Shown here piece after piece: positions 17,145-25,641 of a stretch of 64,000 bases of DNA. The notes under the pieces are model-generated. The model searched no databases. It was not told where the DNA came from and worked only from the letters and a program-made list of their open reading frames with translations. Origin of the DNA: BOG-1155 sp963717985 (GTDB taxonomy: Bacteria > Desulfobacterota > Syntrophorhabdia > Syntrophorhabdales > WCHB1-27); assembly GCA_963717985.1 (NCBI GenBank), contig CAVQYC010000004.1, forward strand, positions 248,001 to 312,000, in the 5' to 3' direction. How positions within the stretch are numbered: the first letter of the stretch is position 1; each line of letters opens with the position of its first letter. The position numbers and the translations under genes were made by a program.

Positions 17145-18152
17145 ATGGGCATCGGCAACCACCCTATCCTCAACACCGGCACGATCTATGACGCCTTCGA
17201 GGGCACGCAATGCCCGGGCCGTCTTCCCGAGCTTTGTCTCGAGCTCCTCGCCCGGCAAAAGGAGACGTGGCCTGCCGCGGGTGCGGGCTATGAATCGCTC
17301 CGATACGTGCGGGAGAGGGAGCTAAAGTGCCGCGGATTTTCCGTCCGTGTCCAGCACAACCCGGGAAGAATCAAGAGCACCCTTGCCGACGTGGGGGAAA
17401 AGAGCGTGGCCGAGCGGGCCTGCTTTCTTTGCCCCCCCAACCTGCCCGAAGAACAGAAAGGCATACTCTACCGGAAGGACTACCTGATCCTCTGCAATCC
17501 GATGCCCGTATTTTCCTCCCACTTCACCATTTCCCACCTGGACCATCGCCCTCAGGAACTCGCCGGGACCGTCGCCACGCTGCTCACACTCCTGTGCGAC
17601 TTCGGCCCTGGTTTTCTCATCCTTTATAACGGACCTGGGTGCGGCGCATCGGCTCCGGACCACCTCCATTTTCAGGCAGTGCCGTCCGGCCTGATGCCGA
17701 TTGAGGGGGAAATCCGCGCCACACAACGGGCCTCGGGAAGACGGGCCGGGGGTGTTTCCGTGCATCGGCCGGGAGGCTTGGGACGGGAAGTCGTCATACT
17801 CGAAGGAGCCGAGCCGGCTGCGGTGGGGGATGCGCTTCACGCTCTCGTGCAGGGACTTAAGAGCGTGCTCCTCACGGACCGGGAGCCGATGATGAACCTT
17901 ATCTGCATCCGGGAGGAACATATCTACAGAGTGCTGGTCTTCCCCCGCGCAAAACATCGCCCCGACGCCTTTTTCCTGGAGGGGGACGACCGCTTCGCGA
18001 TCAGCCCGGCTGTTGTTGAGATGGGGGGCATCATGGTGACGCCTCTCGAAAAAGATTTCGAGCGCCTCGACAGCGCGTGGGTGGAGCAGATATTTGAGGA
18101 AGTGTCGCTTAATGCGGCAACAGTCGAGCGGGCCATCGACGCGATGGGGTAG
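17145..18152 (+). CDS. DUF4922/HIT-like protein, putative nucleotide-sugar phosphorylase or transferase
   Basis: 335 residues. The key motif is SAPDHLHFQAVP, an HxHxQ histidine-triad-like site as in GalT/Apa-type nucleotidyltransferases. An upstream cysteine pair occurs in ERACFLCPPNLP. The segment LILCNPMPVFSSHFTISHLD also fits the family, which NCBI groups under DUF4922. Its position 8 bases behind a glycosyltransferase suggests the two are co-expressed and work on the same glycan or its donor. The reaction itself is not established; GDP-hexose phosphorylase activity is one possibility by analogy. Confidence 0.72.
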   Translation: MGIGNHPILNTGTIYDAFEGTQCPGRLPELCLELLARQKETWPAAGAGYESLRYVRERELKCRGFSVRVQHNPGRIKSTLADVGEKSVAERACFLCPPNLPEEQKGILYRKDYLILCNPMPVFSSHFTISHLDHRPQELAGTVATLLTLLCDFGPGFLILYNGPGCGASAPDHLHFQAVPSGLMPIEGEIRATQRASGRRAGGVSVHRPGGLGREVVILEGAEPAAVGDALHALVQGLKSVLLTDREPMMNLICIREEHIYRVLVFPRAKHRPDAFFLEGDDRFAISPAVVEMGGIMVTPLEKDFERLDSAWVEQIFEEVSLNAATVERAIDAMG

Positions 18153-18172
18153 GCGGAGTTATGAAGAAAGCC

Positions 18173-18910
18173 TCACCCAGCCGGCTCCGAGGAGGCGACA
18201 CAGTAAAACTCCTCATGCCGGACGCTCGCCACAATCACCTGCCTGCCTCCCGTATGGCGGCTCACGGCCCCGGCCAGCCGGGGCACCGACTCCCGATCGC
18301 CGCAGGCATCAAGCTTGTTGAGGACAATGACGCACCCGGCCCTATCGACGCCCTTCATGAGTCCATCCCCTTCAAAAAGTCTCACGAAGACCTGGGTCGT
18401 GATCTCCGCGCCGGACAGTAATCCCGTCGCCCGGATGAATTGCTCCGACCTGAACACTTTTTCCGCGATCGTGCGGCCCAGCGCATCGAGGCCCGCAACC
18501 ACTACCGTGCGGCCCGAGCAGGGTGGAATTACGGGCTCGTGGGCCGCGGGGTATTTCAACGGCTGCCCTTTTGCGCCATCCGCCTCAACGAGCACGAGGT
18601 CGTAATCCCTTCCGAGGGCCTCAACCTCGCCGGCGCTGAGCCCGGTCAGTTTTCCCCGCTCCACCGACTTGCCCATCCGAATGAATCGCCCACTCTCCAC
18701 GCCTTTTTTCCGGCCGGGGTCGTCGAAGGTCACGTATGGTTCCGTCGCCCATATCTTTGTGGTGGTTGTCATCACTACCCGCTTTCCGCTCGCGGCAGCC
18801 GCCCGCCCAAGATATTCGGCAAGCGATGTTTTTCCGCCCGCGCCGACGAAGCTTATGAATTTTTCACCAAGCAGGGAGGGGAGAGGATCGATCCTTTCAA
18901 GATACCACAT
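18173..18910 (-). CDS. yqeC: Selenium-dependent hydroxylase accessory protein YqeC
   Basis: 245 residues. A P-loop near the N-terminus (FISFVGAGGKTSLAEYLG), TTTTKIW and the segment DLVLVEADGAKGQPLKYPAA are characteristic of YqeC, as is VVVAGLDALG. YqeC is a marker of the orphan-SelD trait, in which selenium is installed as a labile cofactor in molybdenum hydroxylases (work of Haft and Self). Start ATG 18910 overlaps the end of the upstream gene by 14 bases. It closes a minus-strand operon that begins with queD. No molybdenum hydroxylase is in the window. Confidence 0.88.
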   Translation of the reverse strand: MWYLERIDPLPSLLGEKFISFVGAGGKTSLAEYLGRAAAASGKRVVMTTTTKIWATEPYVTFDDPGRKKGVESGRFIRMGKSVERGKLTGLSAGEVEALGRDYDLVLVEADGAKGQPLKYPAAHEPVIPPCSGRTVVVAGLDALGRTIAEKVFRSEQFIRATGLLSGAEITTQVFVRLFEGDGLMKGVDRAGCVIVLNKLDACGDRESVPRLAGAVSRHTGGRQVIVASVRHEEFYCVASSEPAG

Positions 18911-19137
18911 AGGGCATGTTCTTGATCTGTGTGATGATGGCAGCAACCCGCGTCTCGTCCTTCTCTCTCACGAAGAGCGACGCGTAACCCTTTTGAAGGA
19001 TGAAAAGACCGTCATAGGCCGTATCCTTATGCTCTTTCAGGGCATACTCGATCGATTCTCTCGAGAGCGGCCTTGAGCACATCCATCTCAAAGATGCTCT
19101 CGACGGTGTGCACTTTAACCCACTTATCTGAAGCCAT
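18897..19137 (-). pseudogene. Frameshifted DUF2007-like (putative signal-transducing) small protein
   Basis: From ATG 19137 the frame reads MASDKWVKVHTVESIFEMDV, then LKAALER, and soon stops. The continuation ESIEYALKEHKDTAYDGLFI then QKGYASLFVREKDE is in a different frame from about 19060. Joined, they give a roughly 80-residue protein resembling DUF2007-type proteins. The break falls in GAGAGAA (about 19057-19063), where two missing bases would restore the frame. Start 19137 overlaps the upstream lipoprotein gene by 14 bases, supporting it as the true start. Either a real disruption or a sequencing indel. Confidence 0.65.
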
Positions 19138-19588
19138 TTTCCTTCGAAGGCAGCGGCGCGGCCCTGTCTACGGGACCGACCCATATCTCGACCTGGGTGC
19201 TGAAACTTTCTTTCGTTGCCCTGATGCTGGAAGTGCGGTCTTCCTTGACGAAGTTCAAAATCAAATCGCCATATTTGTAACTATTGGTAAAGCGCCACCC
19301 GTTTTTGACCATGTTGATCTTAAAGTAATTCTCCAGGGAGCCTATGTCGATGTTGCCGCTTAACACGAGCACACCCGCCTTTACGCTGGGCGTTTCATAG
19401 ATAAAGCTCCTTTCCCTTTGAAAAGTGAGTTCTTTGGGAACGGGAATATCGGGAAACGTGTAAAAGGCCGTATTAGACACCTCGTTCTGAGACGTTGCCT
19501 TCTGCTCCTGCACCGTCGCCTGGCGAGACGTCGCGCATCCCACAATAAAAACCAGCGCTGTTGTAAGAACAACCATCCACATCCTCAT
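19124..19588 (-). CDS. Lipoprotein of unknown function
   Basis: 154 residues with a lipoprotein signal (MRMWMVVLTTALVFIVGCAT, cysteine near residue 18). The mature part contains IPVPKELTFQRERSFIYET and a region around ENYFKINMVKNGWRFTNSYK ending in VEIWVGP. This layout recurs in hypothetical delta-proteobacterial lipoproteins, but I cannot name a function. Start ATG 19588 overlaps the stop of folE2 (ATGA), so it is translationally coupled to that gene and shares its operon. Confidence 0.7.
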   Translation of the reverse strand: MRMWMVVLTTALVFIVGCATSRQATVQEQKATSQNEVSNTAFYTFPDIPVPKELTFQRERSFIYETPSVKAGVLVLSGNIDIGSLENYFKINMVKNGWRFTNSYKYGDLILNFVKEDRTSSIRATKESFSTQVEIWVGPVDRAAPLPSKENGFR

Positions 19589-20376
19589 ATCTCCCCTCCC
19601 CCGTTTTCTCTTTCCAAACATGCATAGGCGCTATGGTTATGGATGCTCTCGAAATTCTCCGCCTCTATGACAAAATGGGTAATATTCGCTACGCTGCGCA
19701 GCTTTTCCGCCACATCCCTTGCCACGTCTTCCACGAACTTGGGATTTTCAAAGGCTTTTTCCGTGACGAACTTCTCATCTTGCCTCTTGAGTACCGAGTA
19801 AATTTCGCAACTCGAACAGCTCTCGATGAGGGATATCAGATCTTCTATCCAGAAGAAACGCTCAAACTCCACCGTTATGGTCACCACGCCTCTCTGGTTG
19901 TGCGCCCCGTAATCACTTATTTCCTTCGAGCAGGGGCAGAGCGTTGTCACGGGGACCGACACGGTGACGGTGAAGTCTTTCATCCTGTTTTGGCCGTCCA
20001 TGTGGCCGGCGAAACCGCACATATACTCGAGGTAGCCCGCCGTGCCCGATACGGGCGCCTCCTTTCTCACGAAGTAGGGGAAACGGACCTCCATATGGGC
20101 CGACTCGGCATTGAGTTTTTCCTTCATTTCCCTCAAAATCACAGGGAGATCCTTCATGTTGATCATGTTTTTGTAGGCATGCAGTATCTCGACAAATCGG
20201 CTCATGTGCGTCCCCTTATACTCCTGGGGAAGGCTTACGTACATGCTGATGTCGGCAATGGTATGCTGGAAGCCATTTTTCTTGTCGAGCACGACTATCG
20301 GGTACTTCACGTTCTTGACTCCCACCTTGTCTATCTTGATATTGCGGGAGTCGTACATGTTCTGCACGTCTTTCAT
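19585..20376 (-). CDS. folE2: GTP cyclohydrolase FolE2 (type IB)
   Basis: 263 residues. It converts GTP to 7,8-dihydroneopterin triphosphate, the first step of folate and queuosine synthesis. Family signatures include the catalytic TTLCPCSKEISDYGAHNQRG segment and the C-terminal HNHSAYACLE. FolE2 uses various divalent metals in place of the zinc of FolE. It sits directly after queD, so its main product here probably enters the preQ0/queuosine pathway. The distance from queD is 5 bases; the start ATG 20376 follows GGAATAGG. Confidence 0.93.
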   Translation of the reverse strand: MKDVQNMYDSRNIKIDKVGVKNVKYPIVVLDKKNGFQHTIADISMYVSLPQEYKGTHMSRFVEILHAYKNMINMKDLPVILREMKEKLNAESAHMEVRFPYFVRKEAPVSGTAGYLEYMCGFAGHMDGQNRMKDFTVTVSVPVTTLCPCSKEISDYGAHNQRGVVTITVEFERFFWIEDLISLIESCSSCEIYSVLKRQDEKFVTEKAFENPKFVEDVARDVAEKLRSVANITHFVIEAENFESIHNHSAYACLERENGGGEI

Positions 20377-20381
20377 TTGAC

Positions 20382-20750
20382 CTATTCCCTGTACGCCGCA
20401 TAGGCATTATCCGATTCCCATACGCGTACTTCTTTCACCGCGATGTTTTCTTTGCGGACCAGCTCAGCCATACGGCCATATATGTAAAATGCGAGGTACT
20501 CGGACGAGCTCGCCCTCTCTTTGAAAAACGGGATATCGTTTATGTATTTATGATCCAGATCGGCGACTACTTCCCGGAGCATTACCCTGAGGGCCGCGAA
20601 ATCGAGAAGCATTCCGTCTTCGCCGATATGCTCGCCCTCGAAGAGGGCCTCCACCCTGAAATTGTGTCCGTGCAGGTTTTCGCACTTGCCATGATACAAC
20701 TCAATCTTGTGGGCAGCAGCAAAGGTTTCTCTCACGAACAGGGTAAACAT
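20382..20750 (-). CDS. queD: 6-carboxy-tetrahydropterin synthase QueD
   Basis: 122 residues of the 6-pyruvoyl-tetrahydropterin synthase family. Zinc-binding histidines are visible in AAAHKIELYHGKCENLHGHN; the catalytic Cys is in the KCENLHGH motif. Further family motifs are MLLDFAALR and LDHKYIND. QueD turns dihydroneopterin triphosphate into 6-carboxytetrahydropterin, the step after FolE2 in preQ0 synthesis. Start ATG 20750 was chosen because the upstream extension is not family-like. It is the first gene of the operon down to yqeC. Confidence 0.9.
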   Translation of the reverse strand: MFTLFVRETFAAAHKIELYHGKCENLHGHNFRVEALFEGEHIGEDGMLLDFAALRVMLREVVADLDHKYINDIPFFKERASSSEYLAFYIYGRMAELVRKENIAVKEVRVWESDNAYAAYRE

Positions 20751-20856
20751 CGGCAATAATCTATATTTTCCCAGGAATATTGTCAACATGGAACGGCACT
20801 CATCAGCGGGGAACAATAGCAGTTGTAAATACGCTTTCTTTTAGTTAGACTACGAC

Positions 20857-21468
20857 ATGTTCGTTACTGACGGCGAATCAAACTATGACAGGGTCTGCGA
20901 GGAGTTGCTCGAACTCGTGTGGAAAACCGGGGCCGTTGCAAATGCGCCCATGCTTTTGGGAAGTGTCGAAGAAGAGGCTGCCCGCATCCCCCTTTTCGGT
21001 GAGAACTGCGACGTCCGGCGGGACGGCGTGTACAAGGATGCGGGGAAGCTGGACACTATCGGCTCGATCCTTGTGGTGAGATACCTGCTCACGGCAGGAA
21101 CCGGGCAGATCCGGCATATTTGGCTGCCCTACCGGGATTTGAAGGACGGGGCGCAGTTCTCGGGATTCATCAAGACCAACATAGAGGATAAGATAGCCGG
21201 GGCATTCCAGGGAAAGCGCGACACCTTAACTGAGCGGCTGTCAGCCCTCGGGGCGACCCGGTGCGCGGAAGAGGTGCAGGGGGATATCGCGCTTGTCCTT
21301 CATCCCCTGCCGAAATTGCCCGTGCTCTGTCTTTTCTGGGACAGGGACGAGGAGTTTCCCGCGTCGTTCCAGTTCCTCTTCGATGGCTCCGCTCCCTCAT
21401 ACCTGGATTTGGAGGCCCTCGCCGCCATGCTCCAGTACATCTATCTGAAATTGATTGGTGAAGCATGA
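20857..21468 (+). CDS. DUF3786 domain protein
   Basis: 203 residues. The sequence matches the DUF3786 family common in anaerobes, with the FGENCDVRRDGVYKDAGK and FLFDGSAPSYLDLEALAAML segments. DUF3786 proteins sometimes accompany corrinoid proteins, but no function is established. The stop overlaps the start of the receiver-LpxC gene (ATGA at 21465), so the two are translationally coupled. Transcription is divergent from queD across about 100 bases. Confidence 0.8.
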   Translation: MFVTDGESNYDRVCEELLELVWKTGAVANAPMLLGSVEEEAARIPLFGENCDVRRDGVYKDAGKLDTIGSILVVRYLLTAGTGQIRHIWLPYRDLKDGAQFSGFIKTNIEDKIAGAFQGKRDTLTERLSALGATRCAEEVQGDIALVLHPLPKLPVLCLFWDRDEEFPASFQFLFDGSAPSYLDLEALAAMLQYIYLKLIGEA

Positions 21469-22724
21469 CAAAAGTTCTTATAATCGATGACGAAAGAGCC
21501 ATTCTCGAAAGTCTTTCTTCAATCCTGCTCGATGAAGGATTCGCCGTCTGCACCGCCAAAGACGGCAAAGAAGGACTGGCCATTTTCAAACAGGAGAGGC
21601 CCCGGATTGTCCTTCTCGATATATGGATGCCCGAGATGGATGGTCTTGAAGTATTGAGACTGGTGCGGGAAACCGACCCGGAAGCGGTGGTCATCGTTAT
21701 TTCGGGCCACGGCACCATCTCCACTGCCGTCGAAGCCGTGAAAATGGGGGCGACCGATTTCCTCGAAAAGCCCCTCTCCATAGACAAGGTGCTCGAGGTA
21801 ATTTCGCGGGGACTCGCAGGCAGGGGTAACGGAAAGGAAAAGGCAGGCGATGACGTCCGGATCGGGATCTCGGGGGATGTCGAGGGGTGCAGGCAAAAGA
21901 CCATCGGCAAGAGCATCGTGGCCTATGGGATGGGTCTCTTTTCAGGTGTGAAGACCGGGATGATCCTCCTGCCCATGCCGCCCGGCACGGGGATAATCTT
22001 CGAACAGGTACCGGAGGGCGAGCGTATACCTGCCTTTGTCGACTATGTCTACTCTTCCGGCAACGCATCTTCCATAAAGGGCAAAAGCTGCACCATTACT
22101 ACGGTCGAGCATCTCCTCGCCACGTGCCATATGTACGGGATTACGAATCTCCTGGTGAAGATAAGCGACGAGGTGCCCATTTTTGACGGGTCGGCACAGG
22201 AGATCTGCAGCAAGATAGAGGAAGCGGGCATCATTGAGCAGCAGCAGGGCATAGAACCTCTGGTCGTAAAGAAAAAGATCGTCCTCCAGAATCTGCCCGA
22301 GGGCAAGTATCTCTCGATAGAACCGGCCGGGGAGCTCGAGATCGATTTCAGGCTGGAGCAGCCGCGGCCCATTGGCGTGCAGCAGTATGTTTTCAAGGGT
22401 GGGAAGGGCACCTTCCTGCGGGAGATCGCCCCCGCCCGCACCTTCGGCTCCATAAAAGACTTCGAAAGACTCGAAAAGATGGGCCTCGCGGCGGGAAGCC
22501 GCGTAAGCAGCGTAATAAGCAACGTGATACTCCTCAACAACGACGAGGTGATCAATACGGAATTGAGGTTCGCCGATGAGTTCGTGAGACATAAAATCCT
22601 TGACCTGATCGGAGACCTTTACCTTATGACCCGTCCCGTCATAGGGAGAGTGGTTGCGCGCCAGACCGGGCACCTGGAGAATATTGCCCTGGTAAAAGAG
22701 ATGAAACAGGCTTTTTACCGGTAA
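21465..22724 (+). CDS. lpxC: Response-regulator receiver domain fused to LpxC (UDP-3-O-acyl-N-acetylglucosamine deacetylase)
   Basis: 419 residues. Residues 1-120 are a complete receiver domain: VLIIDDE at the start, phosphoacceptor D52 (LLDIWMPEMDG), the switch Ser in VISGHGT and K102 in LEKPLS. Residues 130-419 are LpxC, which removes the acetyl group from UDP-3-O-acyl-GlcNAc, the committed step of lipid A synthesis. Its zinc and catalytic residues are present: E215-H216 (TTVEHLLA), H376 and D380 (VRHKILDLIGDL) and H403 (TGHLEN). Both halves look functional. The fusion implies that deacetylase activity or stability is controlled by phosphorylation from an unknown kinase. No second lpxC is in the window. 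Confidence 0.93.
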   Translation: MTKVLIIDDERAILESLSSILLDEGFAVCTAKDGKEGLAIFKQERPRIVLLDIWMPEMDGLEVLRLVRETDPEAVVIVISGHGTISTAVEAVKMGATDFLEKPLSIDKVLEVISRGLAGRGNGKEKAGDDVRIGISGDVEGCRQKTIGKSIVAYGMGLFSGVKTGMILLPMPPGTGIIFEQVPEGERIPAFVDYVYSSGNASSIKGKSCTITTVEHLLATCHMYGITNLLVKISDEVPIFDGSAQEICSKIEEAGIIEQQQGIEPLVVKKKIVLQNLPEGKYLSIEPAGELEIDFRLEQPRPIGVQQYVFKGGKGTFLREIAPARTFGSIKDFERLEKMGLAAGSRVSSVISNVILLNNDEVINTELRFADEFVRHKILDLIGDLYLMTRPVIGRVVARQTGHLENIALVKEMKQAFYR

Positions 22725-22746
22725 CCCCGGCCCTTTCCCCCTCGCT

Positions 22747-25635
22747 CTACGCCCCCGGCGACTGCATGCCACAGAGATACCGGTAGTCACAGAAGAGACA
22801 GGAGTCTTTTGCCCTGTACTGAGTGCTGAAGGGTGTTTCGGAGTCGGTGATCTCCCTGACGAGGCGGAAGATCACCTCCCGCGCTTTCTCACAGTCGGCC
22901 CCGGCGCGCTCTCTTTTTCGGAAAAGAGGCGCTTCTATCCGTTCATCCGCGTGTGTCCGCCCAAGAAGCAGGAAAAACGCGTCGAGGTCGTCGATGGCTA
23001 CCGGCTTGCTCGCCTGATAAAGGAAGAGATAGAAAGGCAATTGTATACTGCCTATCGCCTCGCTCCAGCCCACCCGGACGTCCGGGTCGAGATCGTCGAA
23101 GTCTATCGCCAGGCGCCTGGGGGAAGCTGAGGTCTTGTAGTCGACGATGCAGGTCATGTCGCCTCGCGTCTCTATCCTGTCGATCACACCCTTAAACCTG
23201 AAACCCCCGGCCGATGCCTCGATGCGCTTCTCTAAGCCCCGGATCGTGACCGGCACACGTTGAAGTACGGTGCTCTGATAAGAGACGAGAAAGGCCTCCA
23301 TCCGGCGCATAATCTGCCGCCTGAGGAGGTAGGCAGAGCCGACCAGACCCCCCGGTCCATAGGCCGCCTCACACAGGCGCGCCACAATAGCTCGCATCTC
23401 TGCCACATCGATATCTGTCCCTGTCAGCCTCCGCCCCACCCTTTTCTTGAAATACGTGAGGAGCACCCTGTGGACAAGCCTGCCGATATCCACCCTCTCG
23501 ATATCGGGGGAAACATTTTCCTTCTTTGCAAGTTCAAGCACGTAGCGGTAATAGAACTGCACGGGGCACGCGAGATAGACGTCGAGAGACGTGGCGTCAT
23601 AGGGACGATCCCGCAAAAAAGCGGCCATGGAAGGTGTCTTCGGGATCGGGTCAGGCTCCTTGTTCTCCAGGCTCAACCGGTAATTGATGGATTTGACATA
23701 GCCCCGGGCAGTTGCCGCCTCATCACTCTTCTGTCTCTCCCAGAGGAGCCTCTCCACGAACCTGCTCTTTTCCTTCCTTTCATTTTCTATGAAGAAGATA
23801 TGCACCTCACCGGACCCTTTCACCAGGGTCTCGAAGTAGTAGGCGCTGAGCATATCCCTGTCGATGTACGTAGGCAGTCCCAGTATCTCCCGCACCCCGA
23901 AGGGCAGAAGGGTCTCCTCTTTTCGCGTGTCGGGGAGCACGTCCTCGTTGGCGTCGAGCAGGTAAACCCGCTCGAACCGCAGCGCTCTCGTTTCCAGGAA
24001 CCCCAGTACCTGCACACCCTGGAGCGGCGTGCCCTCGAAAGGGGTAAAGCAGTGGACAACGTACTTCCTCAAGAAATGGAAATAGCTGTTCCGTTCGGCG
24101 AAGGAGAGACAGCCGACGCGGGACGTGCGCAGCACGTCGAGCTCTTTGAGGAAGGATTCGGCAAAAGGGTGGAAAAACGGATGGAGACGGGCCGAGCTGC
24201 GCTCATAGATAAAGGTGAGGACCCGGCTCATTTTTTCGGCAAAGTCGCTCACATTATCGAAGGTGCACGTCCTTCGGATAAGCTCGTCATGGATCGTCAC
24301 CAAATGCTGCCCGAGCTCGTCCGCCTCCACGGATTCTTCCGTGCTTGAGAGCCTTTCCGCCGCGAGCGTGAAAAGACGGCCCAACCCCTCTATCTCGTCG
24401 AGGGAGATGAAACAACGCGTTTTATCCGCCGCGAGCAGCTCTTCCAGGGTATGGAAGAGGATCCTGGTGGTCTCCGTCCTCCCGTTGAAATAAATATTCT
24501 TCGTGTACGGGTGCAGCACAAAGCTGAGGTAATCAGGGATGTAGAGCCTGGAATCTTCCATGGACGCGACGAGCTGCATCAGGCTGCTCAAAAAACCCCA
24601 GGTCGGCGTTCGCTCGAAGGGATAGCCGAGGGAGATATTGTAGCCGCTGCCGGCGACCAGGGGCAGGCTATGGTAGAGCACGGGGAAAAGCGTCTCCGGA
24701 GTGGGGAGGACAATGACCGTGGAAAGCCCCGCCTGCGGGACGAGCCGATCCTCCACCTGAGATTTAAGGACCCTGCTCAGTGCAAAGACCTGGCCGTGGG
24801 CATCGGGGCTTTTGTAAAAATAGCTGCGGTCCGTGCCGGCACCTCGCGCCACTCCGTCTGCCTGCCTCGGGCAATACGCTATCCCGAGAGACGCAAGCCT
24901 CGCAACAAGCCCCGCGCCTTCATGAAAAAGGAAGCAGGCGTTCTCCCAGGAGAGCAGCTCTGTGAAAAGCCGCTTTTCACACTCGGTAAATGCATAAAAC
25001 CCGGCGAAGACAATCTGCCTGTAGGGGAGCACCTCTCTCGTGATCCCGGAAGCTGCCCGGACGTACCGCTGTGACCTCGAAGAGTAGCCGGCTTCCGTGA
25101 TGGCCTGGTAAAACCTGTCGTAAAAGAACGAAAGAGACTGAAGGCCGCCGCCGGTCCGGGGAGGGAGAGGTGTCTCGATGAGGGGCTCCACGGTCCGGAG
25201 TCGCGCACTTTGCACACCCTCGATCAGCAATTCCTCAAGATCGCGATAGATCCTCAGTCCAAGCGGAAAAAATGCCTCCAGGCTCAGGAATTGATCGCCT
25301 CCCAGGGGCCTTTCCATGGCGTTGTGTATCTCGAAGAGGAAGGCGATCGCGTCTATGGCCTCCAGTTTCCTGGTCGGGGCAGGACCGGCCTTGTCACATA
25401 GGTGGTCTACAAACTCTTCCATTGAGAAGATGACCGGGGGGAGGAAGCCCGAGCCGCGCTTTTCGGCGACGGCCTTCCTGAGGAAATGGGCGGGCCGCTT
25501 TCCGGGAAAAACAACGAGGTTCCGTGAAAAATCGGCGCCTTCCGGTTTGATGCGGGCCGCCACCTCTTCCACGAGAGGGACCGACGGCGGAAGCACCACG
25601 TACCTCAACGGATCCCCTTTCTCCTGCTTATCCAT
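22747..25635 (-). CDS. AddB-like PD-(D/E)XK nuclease of a double-strand-break repair complex
   Basis: 962 residues. The C-terminal nuclease domain has the order Cys (DVYLACPVQFYYRYVLELA), GRLVHRVLL, the catalytic D-x..-D-Y-K in CIVDYKTS, and a terminal cysteine cluster (CLFCDYRYLC). The single N-terminal cysteine plus three C-terminal cysteines fit the iron-sulfur staple of AddB-type nucleases. The N-terminal part is a degenerate helicase region. It lies 6 bases after the UvrD/AddA-like helicase, so the two form a RecBCD-equivalent complex for DNA end resection. Confidence 0.85.
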   Translation of the reverse strand: MDKQEKGDPLRYVVLPPSVPLVEEVAARIKPEGADFSRNLVVFPGKRPAHFLRKAVAEKRGSGFLPPVIFSMEEFVDHLCDKAGPAPTRKLEAIDAIAFLFEIHNAMERPLGGDQFLSLEAFFPLGLRIYRDLEELLIEGVQSARLRTVEPLIETPLPPRTGGGLQSLSFFYDRFYQAITEAGYSSRSQRYVRAASGITREVLPYRQIVFAGFYAFTECEKRLFTELLSWENACFLFHEGAGLVARLASLGIAYCPRQADGVARGAGTDRSYFYKSPDAHGQVFALSRVLKSQVEDRLVPQAGLSTVIVLPTPETLFPVLYHSLPLVAGSGYNISLGYPFERTPTWGFLSSLMQLVASMEDSRLYIPDYLSFVLHPYTKNIYFNGRTETTRILFHTLEELLAADKTRCFISLDEIEGLGRLFTLAAERLSSTEESVEADELGQHLVTIHDELIRRTCTFDNVSDFAEKMSRVLTFIYERSSARLHPFFHPFAESFLKELDVLRTSRVGCLSFAERNSYFHFLRKYVVHCFTPFEGTPLQGVQVLGFLETRALRFERVYLLDANEDVLPDTRKEETLLPFGVREILGLPTYIDRDMLSAYYFETLVKGSGEVHIFFIENERKEKSRFVERLLWERQKSDEAATARGYVKSINYRLSLENKEPDPIPKTPSMAAFLRDRPYDATSLDVYLACPVQFYYRYVLELAKKENVSPDIERVDIGRLVHRVLLTYFKKRVGRRLTGTDIDVAEMRAIVARLCEAAYGPGGLVGSAYLLRRQIMRRMEAFLVSYQSTVLQRVPVTIRGLEKRIEASAGGFRFKGVIDRIETRGDMTCIVDYKTSASPRRLAIDFDDLDPDVRVGWSEAIGSIQLPFYLFLYQASKPVAIDDLDAFFLLLGRTHADERIEAPLFRKRERAGADCEKAREVIFRLVREITDSETPFSTQYRAKDSCLFCDYRYLCGMQSPGA

Positions 25636-25641
25636 GTCTGC

